Shown here piece by piece: positions 26,001 through 33,995 of a stretch of 64,000 nucleotides of DNA. The translations under genes and the position numbers were made by a program. Source of the DNA: Streptomyces griseus subsp. griseus. Its GTDB lineage: Bacteria; Actinomycetota; Actinomycetes; Streptomycetales; Streptomycetaceae. The stretch lies in the NCBI RefSeq assembly GCF_000720255.1, contig NZ_JOJE01000013.1:291384-355383 (forward strand). Reading direction: 5' to 3'. The notes under the pieces were generated by a model, which was given only the letters and a program-made list of their open reading frames with translations, had not been told where the DNA came from and did not search any database. Within the stretch, counting starts at the first letter, position 1. The number at the start of each line of letters is the position of its first letter.

Positions 26001-26146
26001 ACTCGACCGACGGCACCTCGTGGACCACCATGTCCTCGACGGCAACCCTCACCGGAGCGGCGGCCACGCAGGACGCCGGGATGTTCTTCACCGCGCACAG
26101 CGGTGTCGCCGGTACCGCCGACATGAGCCACTTCACCATCACCTGA
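23003..26146 (+). CDS. Secreted GH141-like beta-helix glycosidase with two C-terminal DUF1349-like domains (1047 aa)
   Basis: Signal peptide (basic start, SWLAAAALIGASAAAVLVPA, cleavage after AFA at about residue 38), then an entry region (TTLYASPSGSGTACSA) and a long right-handed beta-helix typical of GH141 in actinomycetes (NAYEFLDTAGEWYL, SGIQFSHTSWL, YDYQPVYTTPTTAKN). GH141 includes a Bacteroides alpha-L-fucosidase and a xylanase. From about residue 678 follow two roughly 180-residue lectin-like repeats, each with WAKAG(V/I)xxRN and V(W)xRLTR. The GTG at 23003 has GGAAGG upstream. Fucosidase action is inferred from family and shared operator. It is a paralogue of the next gene. Confidence 0.8.
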   Translation: MRTDRLRPAVPDRFRSWLAAAALIGASAAAVLVPAGPAFAVGTTLYASPSGSGTACSASRPCSLTQAKTTVRAINHSMKADITVELADGVYRLSAPLTFTSADSGTGGHTVTWKAAPFAHPVISGAKKVGGWTVQDSTKNIWKASVGQGIDTRQLFVDGLLATRARTAVPRSSLTPTTTGYTFTSSSLSYLNSLAEPGRVEVEGADSFTNRYSPVSGISDNVITMEQPAWNNNTFGYDTITSPYQDTAFYLENAYEFLDTAGEWYLAPTTGTLYYKPLPGQTMSSADVELPRLESLLDIGGTYAKPAHDLAFSGIQFSHTSWLQPSGPQGYASQQTGAFIYGSWDRPSDALASCQSGCKLFEATRPRWHQMPAAVQVSAAHDIAFTGDRFTQLGQVAVGIGNDANAHASGVGLGADTVSVTGSVFTQNAGGGVAVGGVQADAHHPSDSRMTNQNITVSNNVFHDIALDYRDMSAVLATYVSTIDITHNEIYNMPYSGITIGYGWGSNDPGGSPDYQNRGLYDYQPVYTTPTTAKNNHIDGNYIHDVMQSMNDGACMYTLSDSPGSTLDGNYCTINDNYFGFYFDEGSRHYSASGNVFRQTGTWAHENNQGGNYTGALTLTGNWTSNTGTDVFDGQRGNTVTGTVNVTDGNWPSGARAAMAAAGVQPAYRAMTAGPVTTPYSTYSSVPADIGQSGTTLTLTDTGRDIWAKRDSYSTAYLKKAATSGTTITARVDHLDATDPWAKAGVVLRNNLRGSGSASGYAVMVSTPGHGVAFQYDSNGDGRLDKRATVSGTPTAVWVRLTRTGSKVSGFYSTDGTTFTQVGRTVALASAATAQDAGVIHTANSSTVGSAVLSDLTVTTSPYQAYSSIPATLVDHGGSYSLTGAGVDTWAYGTQYDDEYGAIYRPAAFASGNTVTVRVDSQKSGSGWSKAGIMIRNSVSGTGSSLGYAVLALTPGNGVTLQWDSDSDGYLDQYTSAASTTTAPVWLRLTRDGTTLTGSYSTDGTSWTTMSSTATLTGAAATQDAGMFFTAHSGVAGTADMSHFTIT

Positions 26147-26183
26147 ACCGACCGTGGACAGGGGCGGAGCCCCGACGGCGGCG

Positions 26184-26204
26184 GCCGACCAGATACTGGT
26201 CGGC
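26184..26204 (+). terminator. Hairpin after the first GH141-like gene
   Basis: Perfect 9-bp stem GCCGACCAG / CTGGTCGGC with loop ATA, 37 bp after the stop. There is no T-run, as is common in Streptomyces terminators. Between here and 26351 nothing else is recognised. Confidence 0.65.
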
Positions 26205-26350
26205 GGCCGGCCACCAACGTTGCAGGCTCGGCAAAAGGGGATCACGCCAGCGAACCTTGAGCCGCGATATCGCCTCGCCCCCGCGCCGACCGGCCCGGGG
26301 GCGTTCGCATGGCCGTGCTGACCCCCGGCCAATTCCGCGTGCGCAATCTA

Positions 26351-26378
26351 TTGACGAAATTCATATGACGTCTAATGT
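26351..26378 (+). promoter_or_regulatory. Promoter of the second GH141-like gene with a variant GntR operator
   Basis: -35 TTGACG (26351-26356), 16-bp spacer, -10 TAATGT (26373-26378). The spacer holds TCATATGACGT (26361-26371), one base away from the operator of the first copy. The surrounding roughly 60 bp are almost identical to 22872-22930, so the promoter was duplicated with the gene. The changed base hits a conserved G of the consensus and could weaken binding. Confidence 0.72.
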
Positions 26379-26472
26379 TACAGCCCTATTTCCCTTCCCC
26401 TCCTGTGCCGCTGGGCTCTCCCCCGCCCGCGATGGGCACCGCAGGCTCCCTGAACCACCCGGAAGGTGTCAC

Positions 26473-29400
26473 GTGCGAACAACCCGCATTCGTCCCTCGG
26501 TTCCCAACCGGCTCAGATCATGGCTGGCCACAGCCGCCGTGCTCACCGCCTCAACCGCCGCGGTCCTCGTCCAGGCCGGACCGGCCTTCGCGGCCGGCAC
26601 GACGCTCTACGCCGCGCCGAGCGGCTCCGGCACCGCCTGCTCCGCGAGCCAGCCGTGCTCCATCACCCAGGCCAAGACCAATGTGCGGGCGATCAACAGC
26701 TCCATGACGGCCGACATCACCGTCGAGCTCGCCGACGGCACCTACCGGCTCTCCGCGCCGCTCACCTTCACCTCGGCGGACTCGGGCACAGGCGGCTACA
26801 CGGTGAACTGGAAGGCCGCGCTCGGCGCCCGTCCCGTCATCACCGGAGCGCAGAAGGCCACCGGCTGGACCGTGCAGGACTCGGCCAAGAACATCTGGAA
26901 GACCAACGTCGGCACCGGCTTCGACGCGCGCCATCTGTCCGTCGACGGCGTCCTGGCCACCCGGGCCCGCACCGCGCTCACCCGCTCCTACCTGACCGCG
27001 ACCAGCAGCGGCTACACGTTCACCAACAGCTCGCTGAGCTACCTCAACAGCCTTGCCCAGCCCGGCCGGACCGAGATCCACGGCATCGGATCCTTCACCG
27101 ACCGCTATGCGCCGGTGACTGGCATCAGCAGCGGCACCATCACGATGGCCCAGCCTTCGTGGGACAACAACACGTTCGGCTACGACACCCTGACAAGCCC
27201 CTTCCGGTCCGGCCCTCTCTACATCGAGAACGCCTACGAGTTCCTCGACGCGGCCGGCGAGTGGTACCTCGACACCACCACCGGCACCCTGTACTACAAG
27301 CCGCTCTCCGGGCAGGACATGAGCACGGCCGATGTCGAGGTGCCGAAGCTGCAGTCGATCATCAACGTCGGGGGGACCTACTCCTCACCCGCCACCCACA
27401 TCGCCTTCTCAGGGCTTCAGTTCTCGGGCACCAGCTGGCTGGACCCCACCACCCAGGGCTACGCCAGCCAGCAGACCGGCGCCTACCTCACCGGTACCTG
27501 GGACCGTCCGTCGGACGCGCTGACCTCCTGCCAGAGCGGCTGCCAGCTCTTCGAAGCAACACGCCCTCACTGGGAGCAGATGCCCTCCGCCGTCCAGGTC
27601 TCGGCCGCCGACCACATCACGTTCACCGGCAACCGGTTCACCCAGCTCGGACAGAGCGGCCTCGGTATCGGCAACGACGCCAACGCCCACACCACCGGCG
27701 TGGGTCTCGGCGCCGACACCGTCACCGCGACCGGCAACGTCTTCACCCAGGACGCGGGCGGCGGCATCGTCGTCGGCGGTCTTCAGGCGGACGCGCACCA
27801 CCCCGGTGACAGCCGGATGGCCAACCGGAACATCACGCTGAGCAACAACCTCATCCACGACGTGGCGCTGGAGTACCGCGACATGTCGGCCATCCTCGTC
27901 ACGTACGTGAACGGCGCGACCGTCTCGCACAACGAGGTGTACAACCTGCCCTACTCCGGCCTCACCATCGGTTACGGCTGGGGCGTCAACGACGTCGGCG
28001 GCAGCCAGGACTACGTCAACCGGGGGCTGTACAACTACCAGCCCACCTACACGACGGCGACCACCGCCGCGAACAACCACGTCACCGACAACTACATCCA
28101 CGACATCATGCAGCAGATGACCGACGGCGGCTGCATGTACACCCTGTCGGCGTCACCGGGCAGCACCTTCGAACGCAACTACTGCCACACCAACAACGGC
28201 TACTTCGGCTTCTACCACGACGAGGGCTCACGGAACTTCACGGACACCAACAACGTCTTCCGCAACACCGGCAGCTGGGGCCACGAGAACGCCAGCTCGA
28301 CCAACAACACCGGCGCCCTGACCCTCACCGACAACTGGACGAACAACAGTTCCGCGAACATCACCAACACCAACGGCCGCGGTGACGTGGTGAGCGGCAC
28401 CGTCGTCGTCAGCAACGGCAGCTGGCCGTCAGGTGCCAAGACGGTCATGGACAGTGCCGGTATCCAGCCGCTGTACCGTCCGATGGCCACCGATCCCGTC
28501 AACTCGCCCTACAGCGCCTACTCCTCCACTCCGGCCAACACCGGCCAGAGCGGCGGCCGCTTCACCATCACCGACGCGGGCGCGGACATCTGGGGAGCCG
28601 GCGGACAGCACGACGACGCCTACGGCACCGTCTTCCGAAACGGGGCGGCCGCCAACGGGACCTCGGTGACCGCCCAGGTCGACAACCTGGACAACAGCAA
28701 CGGCTGGGCCAAAGCCGGCGTCGTCCTGCGCAACGACCTACCGGGCAAAGGCTCTTCCGCCGGATACACGGTCGTCACGGCGACTCCGAGCAACGGCGTC
28801 AACTTCCAGTGGGACTCCAACGCCGACGGTTACCTCGACCAGCTCACCTCCACGGCTTCCGCCGTCAAAGCGCCGGTCTGGGTGCGGCTCACCCGCACCG
28901 CCACCACGGTGTCCGCCTACTACTCCACCGACGGATCCACCTTCACCCAGGTCGGCTCGACGGTGACCCTGCCGTCCATGGCGTCCACCCAGGACGCCGG
29001 TGTCATCCACACGGCCCACAGCACCGCCGCCGGCAGCGCGACATTCAGCAACCTGCAGATCGTCACCTCTCCCTTCAGGGCTTACAGTTCGACTCCGGCC
29101 GCCGTCAGCCAAAGCGGCGGAGTGACCTCCCTGACCAGCGCGGGCATCGACGTATGGCGCTCCGGCACGGCATACGACGACGAGTATGCCGCCGCCTACC
29201 AGACGGGGGCCGCTGGAACGTCCTCGACCGTCACCGTCCGCGTCGCCAGTCAGGACAAGACCAACAGCTGGGCCAAAGCCGGCCTGATGCTGCGCAACAA
29301 CATCGCCTCCGCCGGCTCGTCCGCCGGGTACCTCGTCCTCGCCACCACCCCCGGCAACGGAATCGCCCTGTCGTCGGACTCCAACGGTGACGGCTACCTC

Positions 29401-29631
29401 GACGCCAACACCATCAAAACCGGAAGCGCCACGGTCGCACCGGTCTGGCTCCGCCTGGTCAGGAGCGGTACGTCGGTCACCGGCTCCTACTCCGTCGACG
29501 GCACCACCTGGACCACTGTCGGCACCGCGACACTGACCGGGGCGAACAGCACGGAGGACGCGGGCATGTTCTCCACGGCCCACGCCGGAACCATCGGCAC
29601 CACCAACTTCAGCCAGTTCTCCGTCAGCTGA
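26473..29631 (+). CDS. Second secreted GH141-like beta-helix glycosidase, tandem paralogue (1052 aa)
   Basis: Same architecture as the gene before it: signal peptide ending AFA, beta-helix body (NAYEFLDAAGEWYL, SGLQFSGTSWL, HNEVYNLPYSGLTIGYGWG), and two C-terminal DUF1349-like lectin domains (WAKAGVVLRN and WAKAGLMLRN). The GTG at 26473 has GGAAGGTGTC upstream, identical to the first copy. Long stretches match the paralogue while loops differ, which suggests diverged specificity after duplication. It presumably releases sugar from the same polymer for the adjacent importer. The precise bond cleaved is not known. Confidence 0.8.
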   Translation: MRTTRIRPSVPNRLRSWLATAAVLTASTAAVLVQAGPAFAAGTTLYAAPSGSGTACSASQPCSITQAKTNVRAINSSMTADITVELADGTYRLSAPLTFTSADSGTGGYTVNWKAALGARPVITGAQKATGWTVQDSAKNIWKTNVGTGFDARHLSVDGVLATRARTALTRSYLTATSSGYTFTNSSLSYLNSLAQPGRTEIHGIGSFTDRYAPVTGISSGTITMAQPSWDNNTFGYDTLTSPFRSGPLYIENAYEFLDAAGEWYLDTTTGTLYYKPLSGQDMSTADVEVPKLQSIINVGGTYSSPATHIAFSGLQFSGTSWLDPTTQGYASQQTGAYLTGTWDRPSDALTSCQSGCQLFEATRPHWEQMPSAVQVSAADHITFTGNRFTQLGQSGLGIGNDANAHTTGVGLGADTVTATGNVFTQDAGGGIVVGGLQADAHHPGDSRMANRNITLSNNLIHDVALEYRDMSAILVTYVNGATVSHNEVYNLPYSGLTIGYGWGVNDVGGSQDYVNRGLYNYQPTYTTATTAANNHVTDNYIHDIMQQMTDGGCMYTLSASPGSTFERNYCHTNNGYFGFYHDEGSRNFTDTNNVFRNTGSWGHENASSTNNTGALTLTDNWTNNSSANITNTNGRGDVVSGTVVVSNGSWPSGAKTVMDSAGIQPLYRPMATDPVNSPYSAYSSTPANTGQSGGRFTITDAGADIWGAGGQHDDAYGTVFRNGAAANGTSVTAQVDNLDNSNGWAKAGVVLRNDLPGKGSSAGYTVVTATPSNGVNFQWDSNADGYLDQLTSTASAVKAPVWVRLTRTATTVSAYYSTDGSTFTQVGSTVTLPSMASTQDAGVIHTAHSTAAGSATFSNLQIVTSPFRAYSSTPAAVSQSGGVTSLTSAGIDVWRSGTAYDDEYAAAYQTGAAGTSSTVTVRVASQDKTNSWAKAGLMLRNNIASAGSSAGYLVLATTPGNGIALSSDSNGDGYLDANTIKTGSATVAPVWLRLVRSGTSVTGSYSVDGTTWTTVGTATLTGANSTEDAGMFSTAHAGTIGTTNFSQFSVS

Positions 29632-29668
29632 CGAAGCGGTCCGGGTCACGATCTCCGAAACGAGCTCT

Positions 29669-29699
29669 GTGTGCCGGTGCGGCCTCCTCACCGGCACAC
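29669..29699 (+). terminator. Hairpin after the second GH141-like gene (may serve both directions)
   Basis: Perfect 11-bp stem GTGTGCCGGTG / CACCGGCACAC with a 9-nt loop, 38 bp after the stop. The convergent radical-SAM gene ends at 29785, so it may stop transcription from both sides. Confidence 0.8.
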
Positions 29700-29784
29700 G
29701 GAGACTCGCCATGTCCACATGAAGGGTGGCCAGTTGGGTACCTGGTTGGCGCTCCATCGCCTGAACGCTGCCACTGCGACGCGC

Positions 29785-30666
29785 TCACGCCGAGCCGGCC
29801 AGCCTCTGCCGCAGGGCGTCATTGTCGTCGTGGTGGACGACCTCGTCGAAACGCAGCCGCAGCCCGTGCTTGGCCAGTAGGCCGGCCACGATCGCGTCGA
29901 GCTGTTCGCGGTGTTCGTTGGATCGGGCCTGTACGTACGCCTCGCGCACCTCGTCGGGTTCGTCGGCGAGGACTTGGTCCATGCGCTCGCGGATGTACCG
30001 CTTGAGGTTGATGTGTTCCATGAACACCTCGGTGATGCCCGCTTCGACGAGCTGTCCGAAGAGTTGGTCCAGGAGTTCGGGCTGGGCGGCGAAGTGGGGC
30101 AGGAGCGGGCCGACGAAGGCGAAGGTGGGGATGCCGGCCTCGCGTAGTTCCGTGAGGGTGCGCAGGCGGCGGGAGGCGAGCGGGGCACGGACCTCCAGCC
30201 AGCGACTGACCTTGTCGTCCGCGGTGGTCACGGTCATGCCGACCTCCGCCCGGGGCAGGCTGATGAGCAGGTCGATGTCGCGGGTGACGACGGGCGACTT
30301 GGTCAGGATGCGGACCAGGCCCGGGTACTCGACGGTCTTCAGTTCGCGCAGGATGCCGCGGGTGAGCCGGTACTTGGTCTCGTGGCCCTGGTAGGGGTCG
30401 GTGACCGAGCTGAGCAGCATCGTGCCGTGGCGCTTGTGCTCAGGCATCCTGGCCAGTTCTTTGCGGGCCAGCTCGACGGCGTTCTTCTTCACGTACAGGT
30501 AGTCGCCCCACTCCGTGACCGACCGGCCGAACTGCCGCCCCGCGAAGGAGGCGAAGCAGTACGCGCAGCCCAGAACGCAGCCGGTGTAGGGGTTGATCAC
30601 GTAGTCGTTCGACGGGGTCTTCGACTTCTGGATCAGGGTCTTCGCCTCGATCTCGACCGGTTCCAT
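29785..30666 (-). CDS. SPL-family radical SAM protein (293 aa)
   Basis: Carries the radical-SAM cluster motif C30-x3-C34-x2-C37 (TGCVLGCAYC) and the spore-photoproduct-lyase-like context YVINPYTGC, SSVTDPYQGHE and RILTKSP. Such proteins in actinomycetes are often annotated as SPL-type or as DNA-repair or modification enzymes; the actual reaction here is unknown. ATG at 30666 with GAGAGGA upstream. It stands alone, with a perfect hairpin and palindromes in the DNA before it, and no obvious link to the sugar genes. Confidence 0.85.
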   Translation of the reverse strand: MEPVEIEAKTLIQKSKTPSNDYVINPYTGCVLGCAYCFASFAGRQFGRSVTEWGDYLYVKKNAVELARKELARMPEHKRHGTMLLSSVTDPYQGHETKYRLTRGILRELKTVEYPGLVRILTKSPVVTRDIDLLISLPRAEVGMTVTTADDKVSRWLEVRAPLASRRLRTLTELREAGIPTFAFVGPLLPHFAAQPELLDQLFGQLVEAGITEVFMEHINLKRYIRERMDQVLADEPDEVREAYVQARSNEHREQLDAIVAGLLAKHGLRLRFDEVVHHDDNDALRQRLAGSA

Positions 30667-30688
30667 GACGGGAGTCCTCTCCGGTGTC

Positions 30689-30710
30689 GGCCGCCCGCGC
30701 GCGGGCGGCC
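30689..30710. terminator. Perfect GC hairpin upstream of the radical-SAM gene
   Basis: GGCCGCCCGC, two bases, then GCGGGCGGCC: a perfect 10-bp stem in the leader of the radical-SAM gene. It could be a rightward terminator or a leader structure. A second perfect hairpin (GCCCGCCT / AGGCGGGC, loop of 5) lies at 30844-30864. Confidence 0.45.
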
Positions 30711-30787
30711 TCGTTCCTGTGCTGTGCGCGGGGCGAGGCGACTGGACGCCTAACCTGCATCACATGGAACAATAATCTCTGGAAGTT

Positions 30788-30801
30788 GATTCCATGGAAT
30801 C
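30788..30801. promoter_or_regulatory. Palindromic box similar to a site near the MarR gene
   Basis: GATTCCATGGAATC is a perfect 14-bp palindrome. Related words are CATGGAAC at 30764-30771 and CTTCCATGGACAG just upstream of the MarR gene (about 32934-32946). A MarR-type operator is possible. The stretch 30667-31039 has no gene I can support apart from these sites and hairpins. Confidence 0.4.
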
Positions 30802-31039
30802 TAAATGGTTTGCTGGATGGGCGGCTGATCCGGTCCCTTGATTGCCCGCCTCCGACAGGCGGGCCCCGTGAGCCGTTCCGGCGGAGCGCGGCCATCGACC
30901 TCCTGATCGAGCGCACTCCGAAGGGTTACTTTGTCCAGATACGAGACTTTCAAGGAGCGGGTGTGATGACGGTCCCCGCCTTCAACTCGGTCGCCCACTC
31001 CCGCAGGGCCCCCACTGTTCCCCGACCGGGAGGCTCGAT

Positions 31040-31424
31040 GCCCGGCACCAGCGCGAAGAGATCCCCGCCCACGTCTACGGCCGCCCGACCGCCCTGACGT
31101 AAGCGGCGACAACGCCGTCCTGGAGCACGTCGAGAAGATTCCTGGGAGGTTCGCTCGAGTCGACACCGCGACCCCCGTCCTCGGCGGCGCAGGCATGGCC
31201 TTCGCCTTCGACAACGCTCTGTTCGCCCTCGACAGCGCCCAGGGCGCCGAGACCGCACAGATACTCGGCGCCCGCCAGGCCGTCCCCGCCCGCTTCGACA
31301 GCTGGGACCACTCCAAAAAGGCCGAAACGAGGTCGAGGCCGCGTTCACCGAAGCCGGCCTCGCCGATCGCCTCGACTTCGCCCGCTCACCACTGCCCCGC
31401 GCAAGAACCCAAGGAGCAAGCGAC
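31040..31424 (+). pseudogene. MBL-fold hydrolase relic, C-terminal part
   Basis: Conceptual translation gives VSGDNAVLEHVEKIPGRFA, then FALDSAQGAETAQILGARQ and VPARFDSWDH, which resemble the C-terminal half of a metallo-beta-lactamase-fold hydrolase. Past 31320 a frame change is needed to continue into NEVEAAFTEAGLADRLDFAR. A stop and another shift lie at about 31095 before VSGDN. The N-terminal metal-binding HxHxDH half is absent. It ends directly before the SnoaL-like gene. Non-functional as seen. Confidence 0.6.
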
Positions 31425-31817
31425 ATGACCAGTTCACACATCGACATCGCCCGCACCTACTTCCAGGCCGTCCAGACTGGAGACATGGCCACTCTCGGAG
31501 AACTCCTCGACGCCGACATCGTCTGGCACCAGCCCGGTGCCAACCAGTTTTCCGGCGAACACAAGGGTCAAGGCGCCGTCTTCCAGATGCTCGGCAGCAT
31601 GATGGAGGCCAGCCAGGGCACCTTCGCCATCGACAAGATCCATAGCCTCACGGGCAACGGCGACCTGGTTGCTGCCACCATCCACTTCACCGGCCGCCGC
31701 GACGACGCGTCGATGAGCATGGACGGCGTCGACCTCCTGCGTATCGAGAACGGCAAGATCACCGAGATGTGGCTCTTCTCCGCCGACCCGGCCGCCGAAG
31801 ACGCCTTCTGGGGCTAG
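31425..31817 (+). CDS. SnoaL-like / NTF2-superfamily protein (130 aa)
   Basis: A small one-domain protein of the cone-shaped NTF2 fold: it starts with a helix (IDIARTYFQAVQTGDMATL), then LLDADIVWHQPG and a C-terminal beta-sheet ending LRIENGKITEMWLFS. Such proteins are ligand-binding or isomerase-like; the reaction cannot be told. ATG at 31425 with AAGGAG eight bases upstream. It is followed 75 bp on by the broken PPOX gene in the same direction, so the two may have formed an operon. Confidence 0.82.
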   Translation: MTSSHIDIARTYFQAVQTGDMATLGELLDADIVWHQPGANQFSGEHKGQGAVFQMLGSMMEASQGTFAIDKIHSLTGNGDLVAATIHFTGRRDDASMSMDGVDLLRIENGKITEMWLFSADPAAEDAFWG

Positions 31818-31892
31818 AACCCGCGGTGTCCGGGGCTGAACTCGGCCCCGGACACCCATGAACCGATCCGTACACACGCGAAAGGCACCCGC

Positions 31893-32317
31893 ATGCGGAA
31901 GATGACCGAGCAGCATTGGCGGGCGTTCGTCACGTACGGCACCCGCACCGGCAAGCTGTCCACCGCCCGCGCCGAAGGCAGCCCCCATGTCACACCGGTC
32001 TGGTTCTTCCTCGACGGCGACGACATCGTGCTCACCACCGAGAAGAACGGGGTCAAGGGCCGCAACCTCGCCCGCGACGGACGGTTCGCCCTGTGCGTCG
32101 ACGAGGACCGGCCCCGTACGCGTTCGTCCTCCTCCAAGGCCGCGCGACGATCTCCGAAGACCCGGACGACATGCTGCGCTGGAGCGGCCTTCTGGGTACC
32201 CGGTACATGGGCGACGACCGCACCGAAGAGTACGCCGCACGAAACGGCGGCCCCGGCAACCTCCTCGTCCGGGGTTGCATCGACAAGGTGATCGCCTTCG
32301 CCGGTATCGCCGACTGA
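31893..32317 (+). pseudogene. PPOX-class F420-dependent enzyme, frameshifted
   Basis: The first frame starts MRKMTEQHWRAFVTYG (ATG at 31893, GAAAGG upstream) and runs through SPHVTPVWFFLDGDDIVLTT as in split-barrel PPOX/F420 enzymes. At about 32110 one C appears to be missing in the run CCGGCCCCGTAC. The second frame then continues YAFVLLQGRATISEDPDD and ends AFAGIAD at 32317. Both halves together give a normal family length of about 142 residues. One base would restore the gene, so either a recent mutation or a read error is possible. Confidence 0.8.
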
Positions 32318-32395
32318 AGCGTTTGCCGACGGGCCGGGGACTGCGATCATCCGGCCTGGCCGATCAACCCATGAGCACTGCCGAGCCGTCGCGCC

Positions 32396-32911
32396 TCACG
32401 ATGCCGGTCGGCCAGGCTGCCTCGGCGCCCGCTTGGCCGGCACCGGCGTCTGTGCGGCGGCCTTCCGTTCCGCCTCCAAGGCGCGCCCGGCCGCGCGCAG
32501 CGTGCTGAGGACCGCAGTCACCTCGCGGACGGACTGCTCAGGAATCACCGACCCGATACGCAGTTCCAGCTCCTCCTCGAAGACCTTCAACGCCCCGTCT
32601 ACCAGCTTCCGCCCCTCGGGCGTGAGCTCGACGATCGAGGAACGGCGGTCGTTCGGATTGGCCCGCCGCCCACACAGGCCCGCCGCCTCCAGGCGATCGA
32701 CCACCTTGCTCGTTCCACCCACCGTGATCGAAAACTCCTCCGCGATGTCCTGGATCCGCCGCCCTGGGTGCTGCAGCAGCAGGTGCAACACCTCGAACGA
32801 GGTCAGCGGCAGGTCGTACTCCGCCCTCAATCGCCCCTCGATGCCATCCCACAGCTCGATCTCCAGGGAAACCAGCTCCCGGTACAGCAGCTTCAGGTCA
32901 GCGTCAGCCAT
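32396..32911 (-). CDS. MarR-family transcriptional regulator (171 aa)
   Basis: Winged-helix protein with the MarR layout: N-terminal dimer helix, then RRIQDIAEEFSITVGGTSK and VVDRLEAAGLCGRRANPNDR (recognition helix and wing), followed by a C-terminal dimer helix and a basic, Pro/Ala-rich tail of about 20 residues. ATG at 32911 is used; a GTG directly before it is an alternative. It is convergent with the PPOX pseudogene. TTCCATGGA-type words lie just upstream of its start and may be its own operator. Confidence 0.88.
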   Translation of the reverse strand: MADADLKLLYRELVSLEIELWDGIEGRLRAEYDLPLTSFEVLHLLLQHPGRRIQDIAEEFSITVGGTSKVVDRLEAAGLCGRRANPNDRRSSIVELTPEGRKLVDGALKVFEEELELRIGSVIPEQSVREVTAVLSTLRAAGRALEAERKAAAQTPVPAKRAPRQPGRPAS

Positions 32912-32946
32912 CACTCATCTTCCGAAGAACCATCTTCCATGGACAG

Positions 32947-33351
32947 TAAATTGTAGGCTACTGCCGTCCCCGTCCTGCGGACCGGAGTCCCTCCCCGTGC
33001 GGCCCGACCTGGTTGCTGAACTCCGACGTTGCCGGGCTGGGCGGTGCTCTCGACGCCGCTGCTCCCGCAGGCGCCGGTGGGGTCGGACCATGCTCAGAGG
33101 GTCATGCGGATCGTCCTGGAGGATGTCGCCAGCAGTGCCATCCAATCCCAGATGAGTGAGCCCAATCGACAGTTGCTCCTCTCCGACCTGGACAGGCTGG
33201 CCGTCGGAGCGCGCGCCGAGTGGGGCCAGTTGCTGCTGGACATGCTGGCCGCTGCGCGATGGAAGGGCAATCCGCTGCGGGTGGGTTCAAGACCGGTTTC
33301 CGGCCTGGCGGGATCGGCCTCACGCCCCGTGAAGTCGTCCAATCTGGACCC
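32947..33351. other. Gene-poor end of unit A
   Basis: No gene I can defend lies here. A 113-codon rightward frame at 33029-33370 contains helix-like sequence (LLLSDLDRLAVGARAEWGQ) but has no ribosome site and matches no family I recognise, so it is treated as a possible relic only. Confidence 0.4.
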
Positions 33352-33475
33352 GTTGGGGACACAAGGATAGGAAAGACCGACAAAGGTAGGGGAGCGTCAA
33401 CACGGTTCACCCCATCTGACCTGCAAGAACGTCACGGATCAGCGTAGAAACTCAAGGGCCGCCAAGATCCTCAAA
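33352..33475 (+). other. Right-end arm of unit A, left of att core 2
   Basis: About 124 bp closely related to 53609-53733 beside core 3. Shared parts include TTGGGGACACAAGGA at the far end, GACCTGCAAGAACGTCA in the middle and CCGCCAAGATCC next to the core, in the same order and at matching distances. It is the opposite arm type from the DNA right of each core, as expected for the two ends of one element family. Confidence 0.78.
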
Positions 33476-33522
33476 GGACTCATAATCCGTCGGCCGTGGG
33501 TTCGAGTCCCACCCGCCCCACC
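33476..33522 (+). repeat. att core copy 2 (tRNA 3'-end duplicate)
   Basis: Exact 47-bp copy of the CAU tRNA 3' end. The 5' part of the tRNA is missing, so it is not a tRNA gene. It forms the junction between units A and B. Confidence 0.92.
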
Positions 33523-33754
33523 AGTGCATGTCTCTGACCTGCGGAAACGTTCATTTTGTCCTGTCGGCGCGTCAACTTCGCCTGAACGGAGTGAATCCGC
33601 TGCTCGCGACTTCTGAGCGGGGCGAGACTCTTACTCCCATGCCGAGCAGATGCCGCGCTGACCTGCGGTAATGCTGATGATCAGCAACTGTGTCGGCGAG
33701 CTGGCAGCATCCCCTCGGCTTCATTTCATGATCCTGGGGACGTGTTGGGGACGC
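33523..33754 (+). other. Left-end arm of unit B, right of att core 2
   Basis: Shares the phased blocks seen right of core 1: TGACCTGCGGAAACGT 13 bp after the core (33535-33550), GAATCCGCTGCTC 71 bp after (33593-33605), TGACCTGCGGT at 33659-33669 and TTGGGGACGC at 33745-33754. No gene is present here. Beyond it, to 33995, nothing is recognised. Confidence 0.75.
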
Positions 33755-33995
33755 GGGGTTCCGAAGGGGCCTGCTGACAACCGTCCGCGATGACCCTCTG
33801 TCCGGCCGCCCGGGAGCTTCCGTGCGGGATTGCTGACCGAGTTCGGCCGCACCTTCGAGGTACTCCATCGCGTCGGCACCGGGGCGTGAGGGTCCGGTAC
33901 GCGGTGCGCGGGAACTGCCCGAACAGAAAACGGCCCGGTCTGTTCGATGAGCTGCTCGAGTGGGGTGCCGGCGTCGCCCCGAGCAGCCCATGGCA

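Noticed and set aside
25888..26472. Second GH141-like gene starting inside the first one
   Set aside because: The upstream part is the wrong frame of the first gene; the GTG at 26473 has a ribosome site and signal peptide.
33029..33370. Possible 113-aa gene at the end of unit A
   Set aside because: No ribosome site, no recognised family, and its end runs into the arm sequence shared with core 3; noted only as a possible relic.
33476..33522. Possible extra tRNA-Met gene at the second repeat (and likewise at 53734-53780)
   Set aside because: Only the 3' half of the tRNA is present; the D-arm and 5' acceptor strand are missing, so it cannot fold as a tRNA.
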